Positions 8,139 through 16,560 of a stretch of DNA of 49,273 nucleotides are shown piece by piece (the first letter of the stretch is position 1; each line of letters opens with the position of its first letter). The stretch lies in NCBI GenBank assembly GCA_964508655.1, contig CAZDUO010000024.1, positions 1 to 49,273 on the forward strand. The letters run 5' to 3'. The notes below the pieces were generated by a model. That model made no database searches and had not been told where the DNA came from. It saw only the letters and a list, made by a program, of their open reading frames with translations. The position numbers were made by a program, and so were the translations under genes. Source of the DNA: VBAS01 sp964508655 (GTDB lineage: Bacteria; Bacteroidota; Bacteroidia; Chitinophagales; Chitinophagaceae).

Positions 8139-9179
8139 TTATTCATAAACTGCCGGAAGAAATTCCTTTTCCTTTTTATGCAATAAAAGTTTTGGGCTGT
8201 AATCATACACAATCCTGAAAAGATCATGTTCAATCAGCGATTTGTTTTTTACCGCCAACAAATTAAAACCATGTGGCGGGCCTTCGGTAAATGTTCTTTC
8301 CACGGGCACCAGTTCCACTTTCATTCCGGCCGTATTCATGTTATTATGAAAATCACGGATGGAAAAAACATGATAGCCGAGGTCTTTCATAAATTTTACC
8401 GAATCGGAATTCTGAAGCGAGTCACTCCAGTCATTATGCAGGCTGTGGTTTTCGAAAATGACAACCGGTGAATTCTTTTGGAACATTTCAACTGCCCCCT
8501 GCAATACTTTCATTTCTCCGCCTTCTACATCAATCATCAGTAAATCCAGCGAATCTATATTGGCAGCAATCATATAATCATCCAATGTAACAGTTTCAAT
8601 ATAACCCGATGAACCTGCAGAAGCAGGTACCGTGCTTGCCAGTGCATCTTCGCCTTCAAACCGGAGTTTTTCACCCGACTTCGACCACAAAGCCATCTTA
8701 TTAATCCTGATATTTGAAATATTATTGAGCCGTGCATTCTCTTCGATTAATGAACAATTGGTTTCATTGGGTTCAAAAGCATGGCAGATCCCTTTGTCTC
8801 TCATAATCTCTGCAATCAGGATGGCGTGATCGCCGAAATAAGCGCCGCCGACAATTATGTGGCGGGCAGATGCCGAAAAATGCTGTAACACTTTTGTCGT
8901 TTGAGGTTCCCACACATGATCCGGCTCCTGTGGTGTGGAGAGTAAAAATTCACGGGCAATTTTGGAGTTATAAATAAATTTCATCTTCAACCCGTTTGAC
9001 AGCTTTTTAATAAACGTTCTGCCTTTAAACACTTCATCAGCTAACAGGCCGGTAAATGTATCGCGGATATTATTTTCCGGGTAACTCATAGCCGCTTCCA
9101 ATTCAAGCAGGGCTCTGATGAATTCACCGGTAAGCGCCGGGTTATCGTCCAAAGTCTTTTTTATTTTTTCTGCATCCAT
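8139..9179 (-). CDS. FkbM-family methyltransferase
   Basis: The 346-residue protein carries an FkbM-type SAM methyltransferase domain in its middle. HIIVGGAYFGDHAILIAEIM around residues 108-127 is motif I (slightly variant), ICHAFEPNETNCSLIEEN supplies the acidic ribose-binding region, and VTLDDYMIAANIDSLDLL plus MIDVEGGEMKVLQGA is the hallmark C-terminal FkbM block. About 100 N-terminal residues and a C-terminal extension are not recognised. The likely role is O-methylation of a sugar in the glycan. It is followed downstream in the operon by a GT2 gene and preceded, with a 4-base spacer, by a CmcI-like gene. Confidence 0.85.
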   Translation of the reverse strand: MDAEKIKKTLDDNPALTGEFIRALLELEAAMSYPENNIRDTFTGLLADEVFKGRTFIKKLSNGLKMKFIYNSKIAREFLLSTPQEPDHVWEPQTTKVLQHFSASARHIIVGGAYFGDHAILIAEIMRDKGICHAFEPNETNCSLIEENARLNNISNIRINKMALWSKSGEKLRFEGEDALASTVPASAGSSGYIETVTLDDYMIAANIDSLDLLMIDVEGGEMKVLQGAVEMFQKNSPVVIFENHSLHNDWSDSLQNSDSVKFMKDLGYHVFSIRDFHNNMNTAGMKVELVPVERTFTEGPPHGFNLLAVKNKSLIEHDLFRIVYDYSPKLLLHKKEKEFLPAVYE

Positions 9180-9183
9180 CCGT

Positions 9184-9924
9184 TTACTTTATTCTTTTCA
9201 AAAATCCGCCGCCAAACGCTTCAGTGATGAGCAGTTTATCGGTAATGGATTCATCTTTTACAAAATCATTGTTTTCGGACAGGAAATCCTGCATGGCCGT
9301 GTAGGGATTATTGCCCACATCCCAGGGACGATTGTGAGTATAATACCCGGCCGGGAAAAATTCAATCAGCGTATCGGGTAGTATAATATAAGAATTAACG
9401 GAAACCAGTTTGGAGTACAGGCGCAATTCATCCAGCACATGCTGATGAGTGTGATTGGAATCGAGACAAACCATTACATTTTTAAATCCGGCGGCATAAT
9501 CGCTTATCTGCCTGAAAATACCGGCGTCAACCGATGAGCCTTCCAGCATGGTGATGCGTTTCATCATCGGGTGCTTTTCAATTTCTTCCCGGTTATGTTT
9601 GCGGATATCAATATCCACAGCTATCACCTTGCCGCCATTTCCCAGCAGCTCAAGCATGGATGCAGAAAAAATAATTGAGCCGCCGTGGGCAATTCCCGTT
9701 TCAATTACCAGGTCGGGTTTCACCTGCCAGATCACTTCCTGAAGTGCTATAATATCCTGCGGGAATTTGATGATGGGGCGACCCATCCACCTGAAGTTAT
9801 AAATGTATTTGTACCTGTCGGCATGCAGCATCCAGTCCAGCGATTTCTTTTTTAATTCCTGGTCCTGTTTCATCAGCATCGTATCCTGTACTCTTTCTTC
9901 TTTAAACTGCTCTATGGGGTTCAT
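9184..9924 (-). CDS. Cephalosporin hydroxylase/CmcI-family putative methyltransferase
   Basis: I chose the ATG at 9924 (246 residues, first residues MNPIEQFKEERV). A start 24 bases earlier is also open, but it extends further into the upstream gene. The core contains PDLVIETGIAHGGSIIFSAS (SAM-binding GxxxGGS loop), GKVIAVDIDIRKHN (acidic residue after strand 2) and VMVCLDSNHTHQHVLDELRL, the DSxHxxxHVLxEL signature of the CmcI/cephalosporin hydroxylase family. Family members in polysaccharide clusters are usually O-methyltransferases acting on deoxysugars such as rhamnose. It overlaps the end of the SDR gene by 23 bases, which suggests shared translation. Confidence 0.82.
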   Translation of the reverse strand: MNPIEQFKEERVQDTMLMKQDQELKKKSLDWMLHADRYKYIYNFRWMGRPIIKFPQDIIALQEVIWQVKPDLVIETGIAHGGSIIFSASMLELLGNGGKVIAVDIDIRKHNREEIEKHPMMKRITMLEGSSVDAGIFRQISDYAAGFKNVMVCLDSNHTHQHVLDELRLYSKLVSVNSYIILPDTLIEFFPAGYYTHNRPWDVGNNPYTAMQDFLSENNDFVKDESITDKLLITEAFGGGFLKRIK

Positions 9925-10861
9925 GAATTGTTTTTTCAAGGTGATCAAATAATTGATTTATTTCCGATTCAAGATTGTATGCCGTGTCCGGAGCGTAGCC
10001 CAGCCGCCGGAGTTTGCTGATGTCAGCATGAAAAATATTTTCTGCCGGAGGCTCATGACCCTTTACCTGCAGGCCGGCTTTTTTACCATATCTTTTTTCA
10101 AAACAGTTTTTAACCAGCGCTGCCACCTGCAGGATGCTGCAGTTTTTTTCAGAGGCAAGATTATAAACATTATATCCTTGTACCTCGCTTCGCAGAATGG
10201 CTTCTACACCTGTGCTCACTTCGTGCAAGCTGATAAAATTCCGGGTTTGCCTGCCGGAAGACAGCAGGGTGATTTGCCCTGTTTGAAAAACTTCTTTGCA
10301 AAAACAGGCCGGCACCAGTGTCCAGCGGTTGATGTGCGGATTCATCAGCCGGCCATACACGTTGGAAGGCCTGACTACAATACCGTTAATCTTTTTTTCC
10401 CGTGCATACATTTCAACATACAGTTCGCCGAAAACATGATTCAGCCCGTAATCATTCTGGCAGCGGAGCGGAGTGTTTTCATCAATCGTGCCGCTGAGTT
10501 CGGTGCCGTAAACCTGGAAGGTGGAAAAAAAAATCACGCGGGCAATATTGCGCAGCACGCAGAATTCGAGCAGGTTTTTAGTGCCTGCAGCTGAAAGCAA
10601 AATCGCTTCCTCATTTTTTTGGGATACAATATCGTTGGCGGTTGCTGTATGCACTACTGCATCTGCATTGTATATTTCAATTCTATCAAAAGCCGATGGA
10701 TTCAGCACATCCAGCCCGACAGCAGTAAAGTGGTCGTCAGAATATGCGTTGATTTTATTTATATCACGTGAAGCGGCAATTACCCGGTAACCCCGTTGCA
10801 GCAGGTGATCGCAAAGATAAGAGCCGATAAAACCGGAGGCACCTGTAACCAGCACCGTCAT
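9902..10861 (-). CDS. Extended SDR NAD-dependent epimerase/reductase with variant catalytic motif
   Basis: The 319-residue protein is an extended short-chain dehydrogenase with TGASGFIGSYLCDHL at the N-terminus (NAD(P) binding), FFSTFQVYG near residue 111, and RPSNVYGRLMN near 167. The canonical YxxxK catalytic pair reads YGLNH (Tyr138, His142), so the lysine is replaced by histidine; the codon is CAT in the given sequence. It overlaps the RmlC-like gene by 4 bases and follows RfbF-RfbG-RmlC. Context suggests the C4 reduction or another late step on a CDP-4-keto-6-deoxyhexose. If the missing lysine blocks catalysis, it may instead be a structural or divergent enzyme. Confidence 0.75.
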   Translation of the reverse strand: MTVLVTGASGFIGSYLCDHLLQRGYRVIAASRDINKINAYSDDHFTAVGLDVLNPSAFDRIEIYNADAVVHTATANDIVSQKNEEAILLSAAGTKNLLEFCVLRNIARVIFFSTFQVYGTELSGTIDENTPLRCQNDYGLNHVFGELYVEMYAREKKINGIVVRPSNVYGRLMNPHINRWTLVPACFCKEVFQTGQITLLSSGRQTRNFISLHEVSTGVEAILRSEVQGYNVYNLASEKNCSILQVAALVKNCFEKRYGKKAGLQVKGHEPPAENIFHADISKLRRLGYAPDTAYNLESEINQLFDHLEKTIHEPHRAV

Positions 10862-11412
10862 GCTTCAATCCCTTTAAAGTTTTGTGTATCCAGTAAGGCA
10901 ATCTGCCGGTCTCTCTCCGAAATTTTGTTGAGCGGCAAGGGCCATTCAATGCCAATCAATGGGTCATTATACCGCACTCCCCTTTCCGCATCTTTCTTAT
11001 ATGTGGATGAAACCATGTAAATGATTTCCGCCTCTTCAGTGAGCGTCTGAAACCCGTGGGCAAATCCTTTCGGAATATACAGCATGGTTTTGTTTTCGGC
11101 GCTCAGCTCGGTGCCAAACCATTTCAGAAAAGTGGGCGAGCCCTGCCGGATGTCAATAATGACATCAAAAATTTTTCCGGCCACACATTTCACCAGCTTT
11201 ACTTCGGCATGCGGCGGTTGCTGGAAATGCATACCGCGGATGCTTCCTTTGCCATTGGTTCCGGAATGATTGCACTGCACAAAGTCTGTCGTCAGCCCCA
11301 GTTCCCTGAACTCATTGCTGCAGTACCAGCGGCTGAAAAAACCCCGGTGGTCTTCAAACAAATCCGGCACGATAAGGTAAGAGTCTTTTAAAATAGTTTC
11401 AGTAAACCGCAT
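10858..11412 (-). CDS. rfbC: RmlC-like nucleotide-4-keto-6-deoxyhexose 3,5-epimerase
   Basis: The 184-residue cupin matches dTDP-4-dehydrorhamnose 3,5-epimerase. SIRGMHFQ near residue 58 carries the catalytic His, KLVKCVAGKIFDVIIDIR gives the conserved lysine and Asp-Arg strand, YIPKGFAHGF is the cupin second-half signature, and EIIYMVSSTYKKDAERGVRY supplies the tyrosine acid. It is encoded directly after RfbF and RfbG and away from RmlA/RmlB (19568-21574), so the true substrate may be CDP-4-keto-6-deoxyglucose. It could also serve dTDP-rhamnose synthesis, because no other RmlC candidate is visible. Length and motifs are complete. Confidence 0.85.
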   Translation of the reverse strand: MRFTETILKDSYLIVPDLFEDHRGFFSRWYCSNEFRELGLTTDFVQCNHSGTNGKGSIRGMHFQQPPHAEVKLVKCVAGKIFDVIIDIRQGSPTFLKWFGTELSAENKTMLYIPKGFAHGFQTLTEEAEIIYMVSSTYKKDAERGVRYNDPLIGIEWPLPLNKISERDRQIALLDTQNFKGIEA

Positions 11413-11463
11413 CCGTTGGTGGCTGATGATTCATAGAAATAATTACCGGGCCTGAAGAAGCAC

Positions 11464-12564
11464 TCAGCCAGCCGGCTGAAAGTTGACCACAGCCTCGTAT
11501 TGCCCGATATGCTGAAAAATAATTTCCCTGTTGCCGGAAGCCAGTGCCTTGTATTCTTCTGTTACCCATGCCATAGTTTTTTTTATATCCAGCTTCGGCT
11601 CCCAGTGCAAAATTTCTTTTGCTTTGCTTATGTCCAGTTGCAGCAGGCCGGCTTCATGCGGTTGACCGTCCTCTTTTGAAATTCTGAATTCGCCGCTGCC
11701 CCAGCCATGAATAAAAATTTTTACAAGCTCTTCCACTGTCATTATCTCATCATTGCGTGGACCGAAATTCCATGCGCCTGCCAATAACAAAGGTTGCTGC
11801 TGCAGCAAGACAGCCAATAATAAATATCCGCTAAGCGGCTCCAGCACATGCTGCCATGGCCTGACGGCCGATGGATTACGAACCAAAACCGGGGTGTTTG
11901 CCTGCAAAGCCCGGACGATATCGGGAATAATTCTGTCTTTTGAATAATCGCCGCCGCCGATTACATTGCCTGCCCGTGCAGTGGCGATAGCTTTTTTGTG
12001 CCGGTCAAAATCTTTGGGATGAAAAAAGCTGCTGCGATAGCTGCTCACAACAATTTCTGCCGCCGCTTTGCTGGCACTGTAGGGATCATAGCCGCCAAGT
12101 TTATCATCCTCCCTGTAAGCATAATCTTCTTCCCTGTTTTCATACACTTTATCGGTTGTAATAATTACAACAGAGCAGAGTTTCGGCAGGGCCTTCAGCG
12201 CTTCCAGCAAATGAGCCGTGCCATTTACGTTTACTTCAAATGTGTAAAGCGGCATTTCATAAGAAGGGCGCACCAGTGGCTGTGCGGCGAGGTGAAAAAT
12301 AAAATCGGGCTGAAAAGAAATGATTTCTTCCTGCAATTTCTCTTTATTCCTGATGTCAGCAATCACGGATGTACATAAACTGTCACCGTTGAGAAAAGGA
12401 TAAAGTGAGTTTTCCGGCTCAGGAGCCAGTGCATATCCTTTTACTATTGCCCCCAGGCGGTGCAGCCAGGCAAGCATCCACGATCCCTTGAAACCGGTAT
12501 GACCGGTTACAAATACTTTTTTTTCCCGGAAAGAATTTTCAAAATCCACTTTGTAATTTTTCAT
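11464..12564 (-). CDS. rfbG: CDP-glucose 4,6-dehydratase
   Basis: I chose the ATG at 12564 (366 residues) because it gives a 4-base ATGA overlap with the rfbF stop; an in-frame ATG 15 bases earlier is possible. The protein has KVFVTGHTGFKGSWMLAWLH for NAD binding, a motif typical of CDP-glucose 4,6-dehydratases (GHTGFKGSW). FHLAAQPLVRPSY, VIITTDKVYEN and YDPYSASKAAAEIV (Tyr-x3-Lys) complete the active site. It converts CDP-glucose to CDP-4-keto-6-deoxyglucose, the entry point to CDP-linked deoxysugars. A following spacer of 51 bases precedes the RmlC-like gene. Confidence 0.93.
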   Translation of the reverse strand: MKNYKVDFENSFREKKVFVTGHTGFKGSWMLAWLHRLGAIVKGYALAPEPENSLYPFLNGDSLCTSVIADIRNKEKLQEEIISFQPDFIFHLAAQPLVRPSYEMPLYTFEVNVNGTAHLLEALKALPKLCSVVIITTDKVYENREEDYAYREDDKLGGYDPYSASKAAAEIVVSSYRSSFFHPKDFDRHKKAIATARAGNVIGGGDYSKDRIIPDIVRALQANTPVLVRNPSAVRPWQHVLEPLSGYLLLAVLLQQQPLLLAGAWNFGPRNDEIMTVEELVKIFIHGWGSGEFRISKEDGQPHEAGLLQLDISKAKEILHWEPKLDIKKTMAWVTEEYKALASGNREIIFQHIGQYEAVVNFQPAG

Positions 12565-13340
12565 TTCCAGATTTTCCACTTTGCCTGGTTATGATGCCAT
12601 AGGTTTTCAAGTTCTATTTTATCACGCAGGGCATCCATACATTTCCAGAAACCGTGATGCAGGTAGGCGGCCAGCTGCCCGCCGGCAGTAATTTTTTCCA
12701 GCGGCTCATCTTCCCACATCACTTCGGTCATATCATCTTCCAGGTAATCAAATACTTTTTTATTCAGTACAAAAAAACCGGCGTTAATCCATTTACTTTC
12801 ATCCTTAGTTTTTTCCTTGAAAGCAATCACTTGTTTTTTATCATCCACTTGCATGCCGCCGAATTTTGACGACATGGAAACTGCCGTAACGGTTGCTACT
12901 TTCCCATGTGCCTTATGAAATTTCAGCAAGGCATCCAGGTCTATATCAGCCACCCCATCGCCGTAGGTGAGCATGAAATCATCATCGCTGATATATTTCT
13001 TCACTTTCTGCAGCCGGCCGGCTGTTTTTGTTTCCAGCCCGGTATCCACCAGCGTTACTTTAAACGCTTCGGTATTCTTATCATGAATTTCAATAGCATT
13101 GCTGCCAAGGTCAATGCTGAGGTCGCAGTTGTGCAGGAAATAATTCATGAAATATTCTTTAATGATATATCCTTTGTAGCCAAGGCAAATGATAAAATCA
13201 TTAAAGCCGAAGTGGCCGTAAATTTTCATGATATGCCAGAGAATGGGTTTGCCGCCGATCTCCACCATCGGCTTGGGCTTTACATCCGTTTCTTCGGAAA
13301 TGCGGGTGCCCAGCCCGCCGGCGAATATGACTACTTTCAT
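12561..13340 (-). CDS. rfbF: Glucose-1-phosphate cytidylyltransferase
   Basis: The 259-residue enzyme begins MKVVIFAGGLGTRISEETDV, the nucleotidyltransferase signature, with KPKPMVEIGGKPILWHIMKI typical of RfbF. FMLTYGDGVADIDLDALLKF holds the metal-binding Asp, and INAGFFVLNKKVFDYLEDD is the sugar-phosphate pocket. It makes CDP-glucose from CTP and glucose-1-phosphate, supplying RfbG encoded immediately downstream. The gene overlaps the stop of the ABC ATPase gene by 4 bases. No RfbH (3-dehydrase) gene follows, so the abequose/paratose/ascarylose route is not complete here. Confidence 0.94.
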   Translation of the reverse strand: MKVVIFAGGLGTRISEETDVKPKPMVEIGGKPILWHIMKIYGHFGFNDFIICLGYKGYIIKEYFMNYFLHNCDLSIDLGSNAIEIHDKNTEAFKVTLVDTGLETKTAGRLQKVKKYISDDDFMLTYGDGVADIDLDALLKFHKAHGKVATVTAVSMSSKFGGMQVDDKKQVIAFKEKTKDESKWINAGFFVLNKKVFDYLEDDMTEVMWEDEPLEKITAGGQLAAYLHHGFWKCMDALRDKIELENLWHHNQAKWKIWK

Positions 13341-14617
13341 TGTATGAGGTTGCTTTGCCAGGTAAGTTTGGGACGAACCACACCGGGATAATCGTGTTTG
13401 AAATCCGTATCCCGTGTATTCACATTTTCAATCACATCAAAATTTATAGCTTCTTCTGCTGTAAAGTGAACCTTGAAGGGTGAAAAGGTGGTAACAACAA
13501 GGTTCACATAGTACGATTCCTTATTAAGCAGATGCGCCGGTATCCACACAGTCGTTTTATGCCTGCCGGTTTTTGCATGTTCGCCATTGGATGGTTCGAC
13601 GGCTACAAACACACAATCGCCGCGGGTGGTATAGATATGGATATTGGGCACGGGGCGAAATCCTTCTTTCTTCACCCGGTATTCATATTCTATCCCGGCT
13701 TTTTCATCAATGCGAACAAAATCTATTGATTCCATTTTTTCATTCACCAGCCGGGCTGAAATGATTTCAGCTACTTCATCGCCGGGACGGCTGGTTATCC
13801 ACTCCACTTTTGTTTTGGGCGCCAGCTCCTGTTTCAGGTAGTAATGCACGGTGCTGCCGGCATCGCCCTGGTAAATGATGCTGCCGTTTTTTAAAAGTAT
13901 GCCGCGGTTGCACAGGCTCTGGATTGCCGTCATGTTATGGCTTACAAATAAAACAGTTCGTCCTTCGGTGGCGCTTACATCCTGCATTTTCCCTAAACAT
14001 TTTTTCTGAAATTCGGCATCGCCTACCGCCAGCACTTCATCCACCACCAGTATTTCGGGTTCCAGGTGTGCAGCCACGGAAAAGGCGAGGCGCACATACA
14101 TGCCGCTGCTGTACCTTTTAACCGGTGTATCCAAAAATTTTTCCACGCCGGAAAAATCAACTATTTCATCAAACTTTCTTTTTATTTCGGCACGGCTCAT
14201 ACCGAGGATGGCGCCGTTGAGAAAAATATTTTCGCGGCCGGTGAGTTCCGGGTGAAAACCGGTGCCCACTTCCAGCAAACTGGCTACACGACCGCGGATG
14301 GATACTTTTCCTGTGGTAGGCTCAGTAATGCGGCTCAAAATTTTTAGCAGTGTGCTTTTGCCGGCACCGTTTCTGCCTATGATGCCCACCCGGTCGCCCT
14401 GTTTTATTTCAAAACTTACATCTTTTAATGCCCAGAATTCTTCCTGCTCATCACCCTCTACCACCTGCTGCCCGGTAAAGAGCTGCCGTGTACGTGAATA
14501 AAAATTGTGCAGGTGCTGCATCATCTGCTCCCGGAAAGTTTTATAGCTGCCTTTTCCAAGATGGCCGATGATGTATTTTTTGCCGAGCTCCTCGGCTTTG
14601 ATAATTACATGGGGCAA
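13337..14617 (-). CDS. wzt: Polysaccharide ABC exporter, ATP-binding subunit (Wzt-like)
   Basis: The 426-residue protein has an ABC domain over roughly residues 1-250: Walker A in GIIGRNGAGKSTLLKIL, signature YSSGMYVRLAFSVA, Walker B ILVVDEVLAVGD and switch histidine VLFVSHNMTAIQ. The N-terminal insertion before FWALKDVSFEI is typical of O-antigen and teichoic-acid exporters. Residues about 260-426 form a beta-rich Wzt-type C-terminal domain, which in characterised systems binds the non-reducing end of the polymer and fixes chain specificity. With the permease encoded next upstream it would flip the lipid-linked polymer across the inner membrane. Confidence 0.92.
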   Translation of the reverse strand: MPHVIIKAEELGKKYIIGHLGKGSYKTFREQMMQHLHNFYSRTRQLFTGQQVVEGDEQEEFWALKDVSFEIKQGDRVGIIGRNGAGKSTLLKILSRITEPTTGKVSIRGRVASLLEVGTGFHPELTGRENIFLNGAILGMSRAEIKRKFDEIVDFSGVEKFLDTPVKRYSSGMYVRLAFSVAAHLEPEILVVDEVLAVGDAEFQKKCLGKMQDVSATEGRTVLFVSHNMTAIQSLCNRGILLKNGSIIYQGDAGSTVHYYLKQELAPKTKVEWITSRPGDEVAEIISARLVNEKMESIDFVRIDEKAGIEYEYRVKKEGFRPVPNIHIYTTRGDCVFVAVEPSNGEHAKTGRHKTTVWIPAHLLNKESYYVNLVVTTFSPFKVHFTAEEAINFDVIENVNTRDTDFKHDYPGVVRPKLTWQSNLIQ

Positions 14618-14628
14618 AAAAGAAATTT

Positions 14629-15465
14629 TTATATCAGGTCGGCAAAGCTTCTTTCCATTTTGCGGAAAGTGCGTACGCCGATAAGCATAAGCAATAAGGT
14701 AATTCCCAATGACAAAAACATACCCTCCATGTTCAGCGGTTGTTTATCGCCAAAAAAACACCAGCGGAAACCATCAATAACGCCGGCCATGGGGTTGATG
14801 TAAAATAACAATCCGAACTTTTCAGGAATGATCTGCCCTGCTTTTTCCGATGTGAAAGCAACGGGAGAAATATACAATCCTATTTGTACCAAAAAAGGAA
14901 CTACATGTTTGAAGTCGCGGTACTTTACATTCAGCGAGGTGAGCCATAAGCCCACGCCAAAGCTGGCAAAGAATGCCATGATGATGAACAATGGAAGAAA
15001 AACCAGGTTGACAGAAGGCACAATGCCATACCATGCCAGCAGGATAAACATGAGAACAAATGATATAAGGAAATCAACCAGGCTGGTGATGACCGATGAT
15101 GCCGGGATAATCATGCGTGGAAAGTAAACTTTAGAAATCAGCCTTTCGTTGCCGATAAGGCTGTTGCTTGCTTCGGCCATGCCGGTGGCAAAAAACTGCC
15201 AGGGCAATAAGCCGGCAAACACCAGTACCGAATACCTGACACCTTCCGGTGCGGGAAACTTTGCCATTTCACCAAAAACAAATGTGAAGATCATCATGGT
15301 GAGCAACGGCCTGATGACGCTCCACGCCACACCGATGATGGTTTGCTTGTAGCGGACTTTGATATCACGCCAGCTCAGGATGTAAAACAACTCCCGGTAG
15401 CGCCACAGGTCTTTCCAGTAGTTGCGTTCGCTGCGGCCGGGTTCGATATAGATTTCAAAAGGCAT
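14629..15465 (-). CDS. wzm: Polysaccharide ABC exporter, permease subunit (Wzm-like)
   Basis: The 278-residue protein is an ABC-2 type transporter permease. It has a cytoplasmic N-terminus with RYRELFYILSWRDIKVRYKQ (the amphipathic coupling segment typical of Wzm/TagG), and about six hydrophobic segments including VIRPLLTMMIFTFVFGEMA, VITSLVDFLISFVLMFILLA and LFLPLFIIMAFFASFGVGLW. The C-terminal part holds INPMAGVIDGFRWCFFG, also typical. It precedes the ATPase gene by 11 bases. Together they indicate ABC-dependent export of the polysaccharide made by this operon. Confidence 0.92.
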   Translation of the reverse strand: MPFEIYIEPGRSERNYWKDLWRYRELFYILSWRDIKVRYKQTIIGVAWSVIRPLLTMMIFTFVFGEMAKFPAPEGVRYSVLVFAGLLPWQFFATGMAEASNSLIGNERLISKVYFPRMIIPASSVITSLVDFLISFVLMFILLAWYGIVPSVNLVFLPLFIIMAFFASFGVGLWLTSLNVKYRDFKHVVPFLVQIGLYISPVAFTSEKAGQIIPEKFGLLFYINPMAGVIDGFRWCFFGDKQPLNMEGMFLSLGITLLLMLIGVRTFRKMERSFADLI

Positions 15466-15475
15466 TCGAAAACTG

Positions 15476-16408
15476 TTACGCTGTTACTGACAAAAATTTT
15501 TCAGAATAAACTTTTTCTATCCCTTCCTGCAAGCTGATTTTTGCCTGCCAGCCGAGTGCAGTAAGTTTTGACACATCGAGCAGCTTGCGGGGCGTGCCGT
15601 CAGGTTTTGAAGGATTAAAAACAATCCTTCCTTTATATCCGGTGATTTCTTTTATCATTTCTGCCAGTTCTTTTATCGTTACATCTTCGCCGCGGCCGAT
15701 ATTAATAAATCCCGGTTCATCGTATCGCTGCATCAGGAAAAGACAGGCATCGGCCATGTCGTCGGCATGCAAAAATTCGCGGCGTGGTGTGCCGGTGCCC
15801 CACACTTCCACCTGCGGCAGCTGCTGAACTTTTGCTTCATGAAATTTGCGTAACAGGGCCGGCAGTACATGCGAGTTTTCCGGATCATAATTATCGTTAG
15901 GGCCGTACAGGTTGCTTGGCATTACCGAAATAAAATTGCATCCGTACTGGCTGCGGTAGGCATCGCACATTTTGATGCCGGCAATTTTTGCAATGGCATA
16001 GGGTTCATTGGTTGGCTCCAGCATGCCGGTCAGTAAATATTCTTCTTTCAAAGGCTGAGGCGCCAGCCGGGGATAAATGCAGGAAGAACCGAGAAACAGT
16101 AATTTCTTCACAGCGTTTTTCCACGACTGATGAATCACATTGGACTGAATCACCAGGTTGTCATACAAAAATTCTGCCCGGTAAGTATTGTTGGCATAAA
16201 TGCCGCCCACTTTTGCGGCAGCCAGGAAAACATATTCGGGTTTTTCCGCGGCAAAAAAATCTTCCACTGCCGGCTGGTTTCTTAAATCAAGTTCAGCCGA
16301 AGTGCGGAAAATAAAATTTGTAAATCCTTCACGCTGCAGCCGCCTTACAAGAGCGCTGCCTACCATACCCCGATGACCGGCGATATATATTTTGCTTTCT
16401 TTATTCAT
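15476..16408 (-). CDS. fcl: GDP-L-fucose synthase
   Basis: I use the ATG at 16408 (310 residues); a start 12 bases upstream is also in frame. The N-terminus KIYIAGHRGMVGSALVRRL is the GHxGMVGS signature of GDP-fucose synthase, and YVFLAAAKVGGIYANNTYRA and FLGSSCIYP are strongly typical. The catalytic Tyr-x3-Lys is in EPYAIAKIAGIKM. NLYGPNDNYDPENSHVLPAL is another family block. It epimerises and reduces GDP-4-keto-6-deoxymannose, made by Gmd encoded upstream, to GDP-L-fucose. The 152-base spacer before it contains a strong hairpin. Confidence 0.95.
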   Translation of the reverse strand: MNKESKIYIAGHRGMVGSALVRRLQREGFTNFIFRTSAELDLRNQPAVEDFFAAEKPEYVFLAAAKVGGIYANNTYRAEFLYDNLVIQSNVIHQSWKNAVKKLLFLGSSCIYPRLAPQPLKEEYLLTGMLEPTNEPYAIAKIAGIKMCDAYRSQYGCNFISVMPSNLYGPNDNYDPENSHVLPALLRKFHEAKVQQLPQVEVWGTGTPRREFLHADDMADACLFLMQRYDEPGFINIGRGEDVTIKELAEMIKEITGYKGRIVFNPSKPDGTPRKLLDVSKLTALGWQAKISLQEGIEKVYSEKFLSVTA

Positions 16409-16420
16409 CGGCCTCTCCAC

Positions 16421-16454
16421 CCGGCCTCCTCCCCAAAAGGGAGGAGGGGTCCGG
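16421..16454. repeat. Intergenic hairpin repeat between gmd and fcl
   Basis: A near-perfect inverted repeat (arms CCTCCTCCC at 16425-16433 and GGGAGGAGG at 16439-16447, flanked by CCGG on both sides) lies just upstream of fcl. It resembles the short G/C-rich hairpins dispersed between Bacteroidota genes. The plus strand continues into CTTTTG, so it is not a strong terminator for the minus-strand operon. The remaining spacer to 16560 shows nothing else I recognise. Confidence 0.55.
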
Positions 16455-16560
16455 CTTTTGTAATTCTATATATCTTTTACTTGAACCGCTGAATTTTTGA
16501 TCCCTGATAAGGCTATACTAAGAGGAGCTTGCGTTTATTTTGAACTTCCGATATCCGCCA

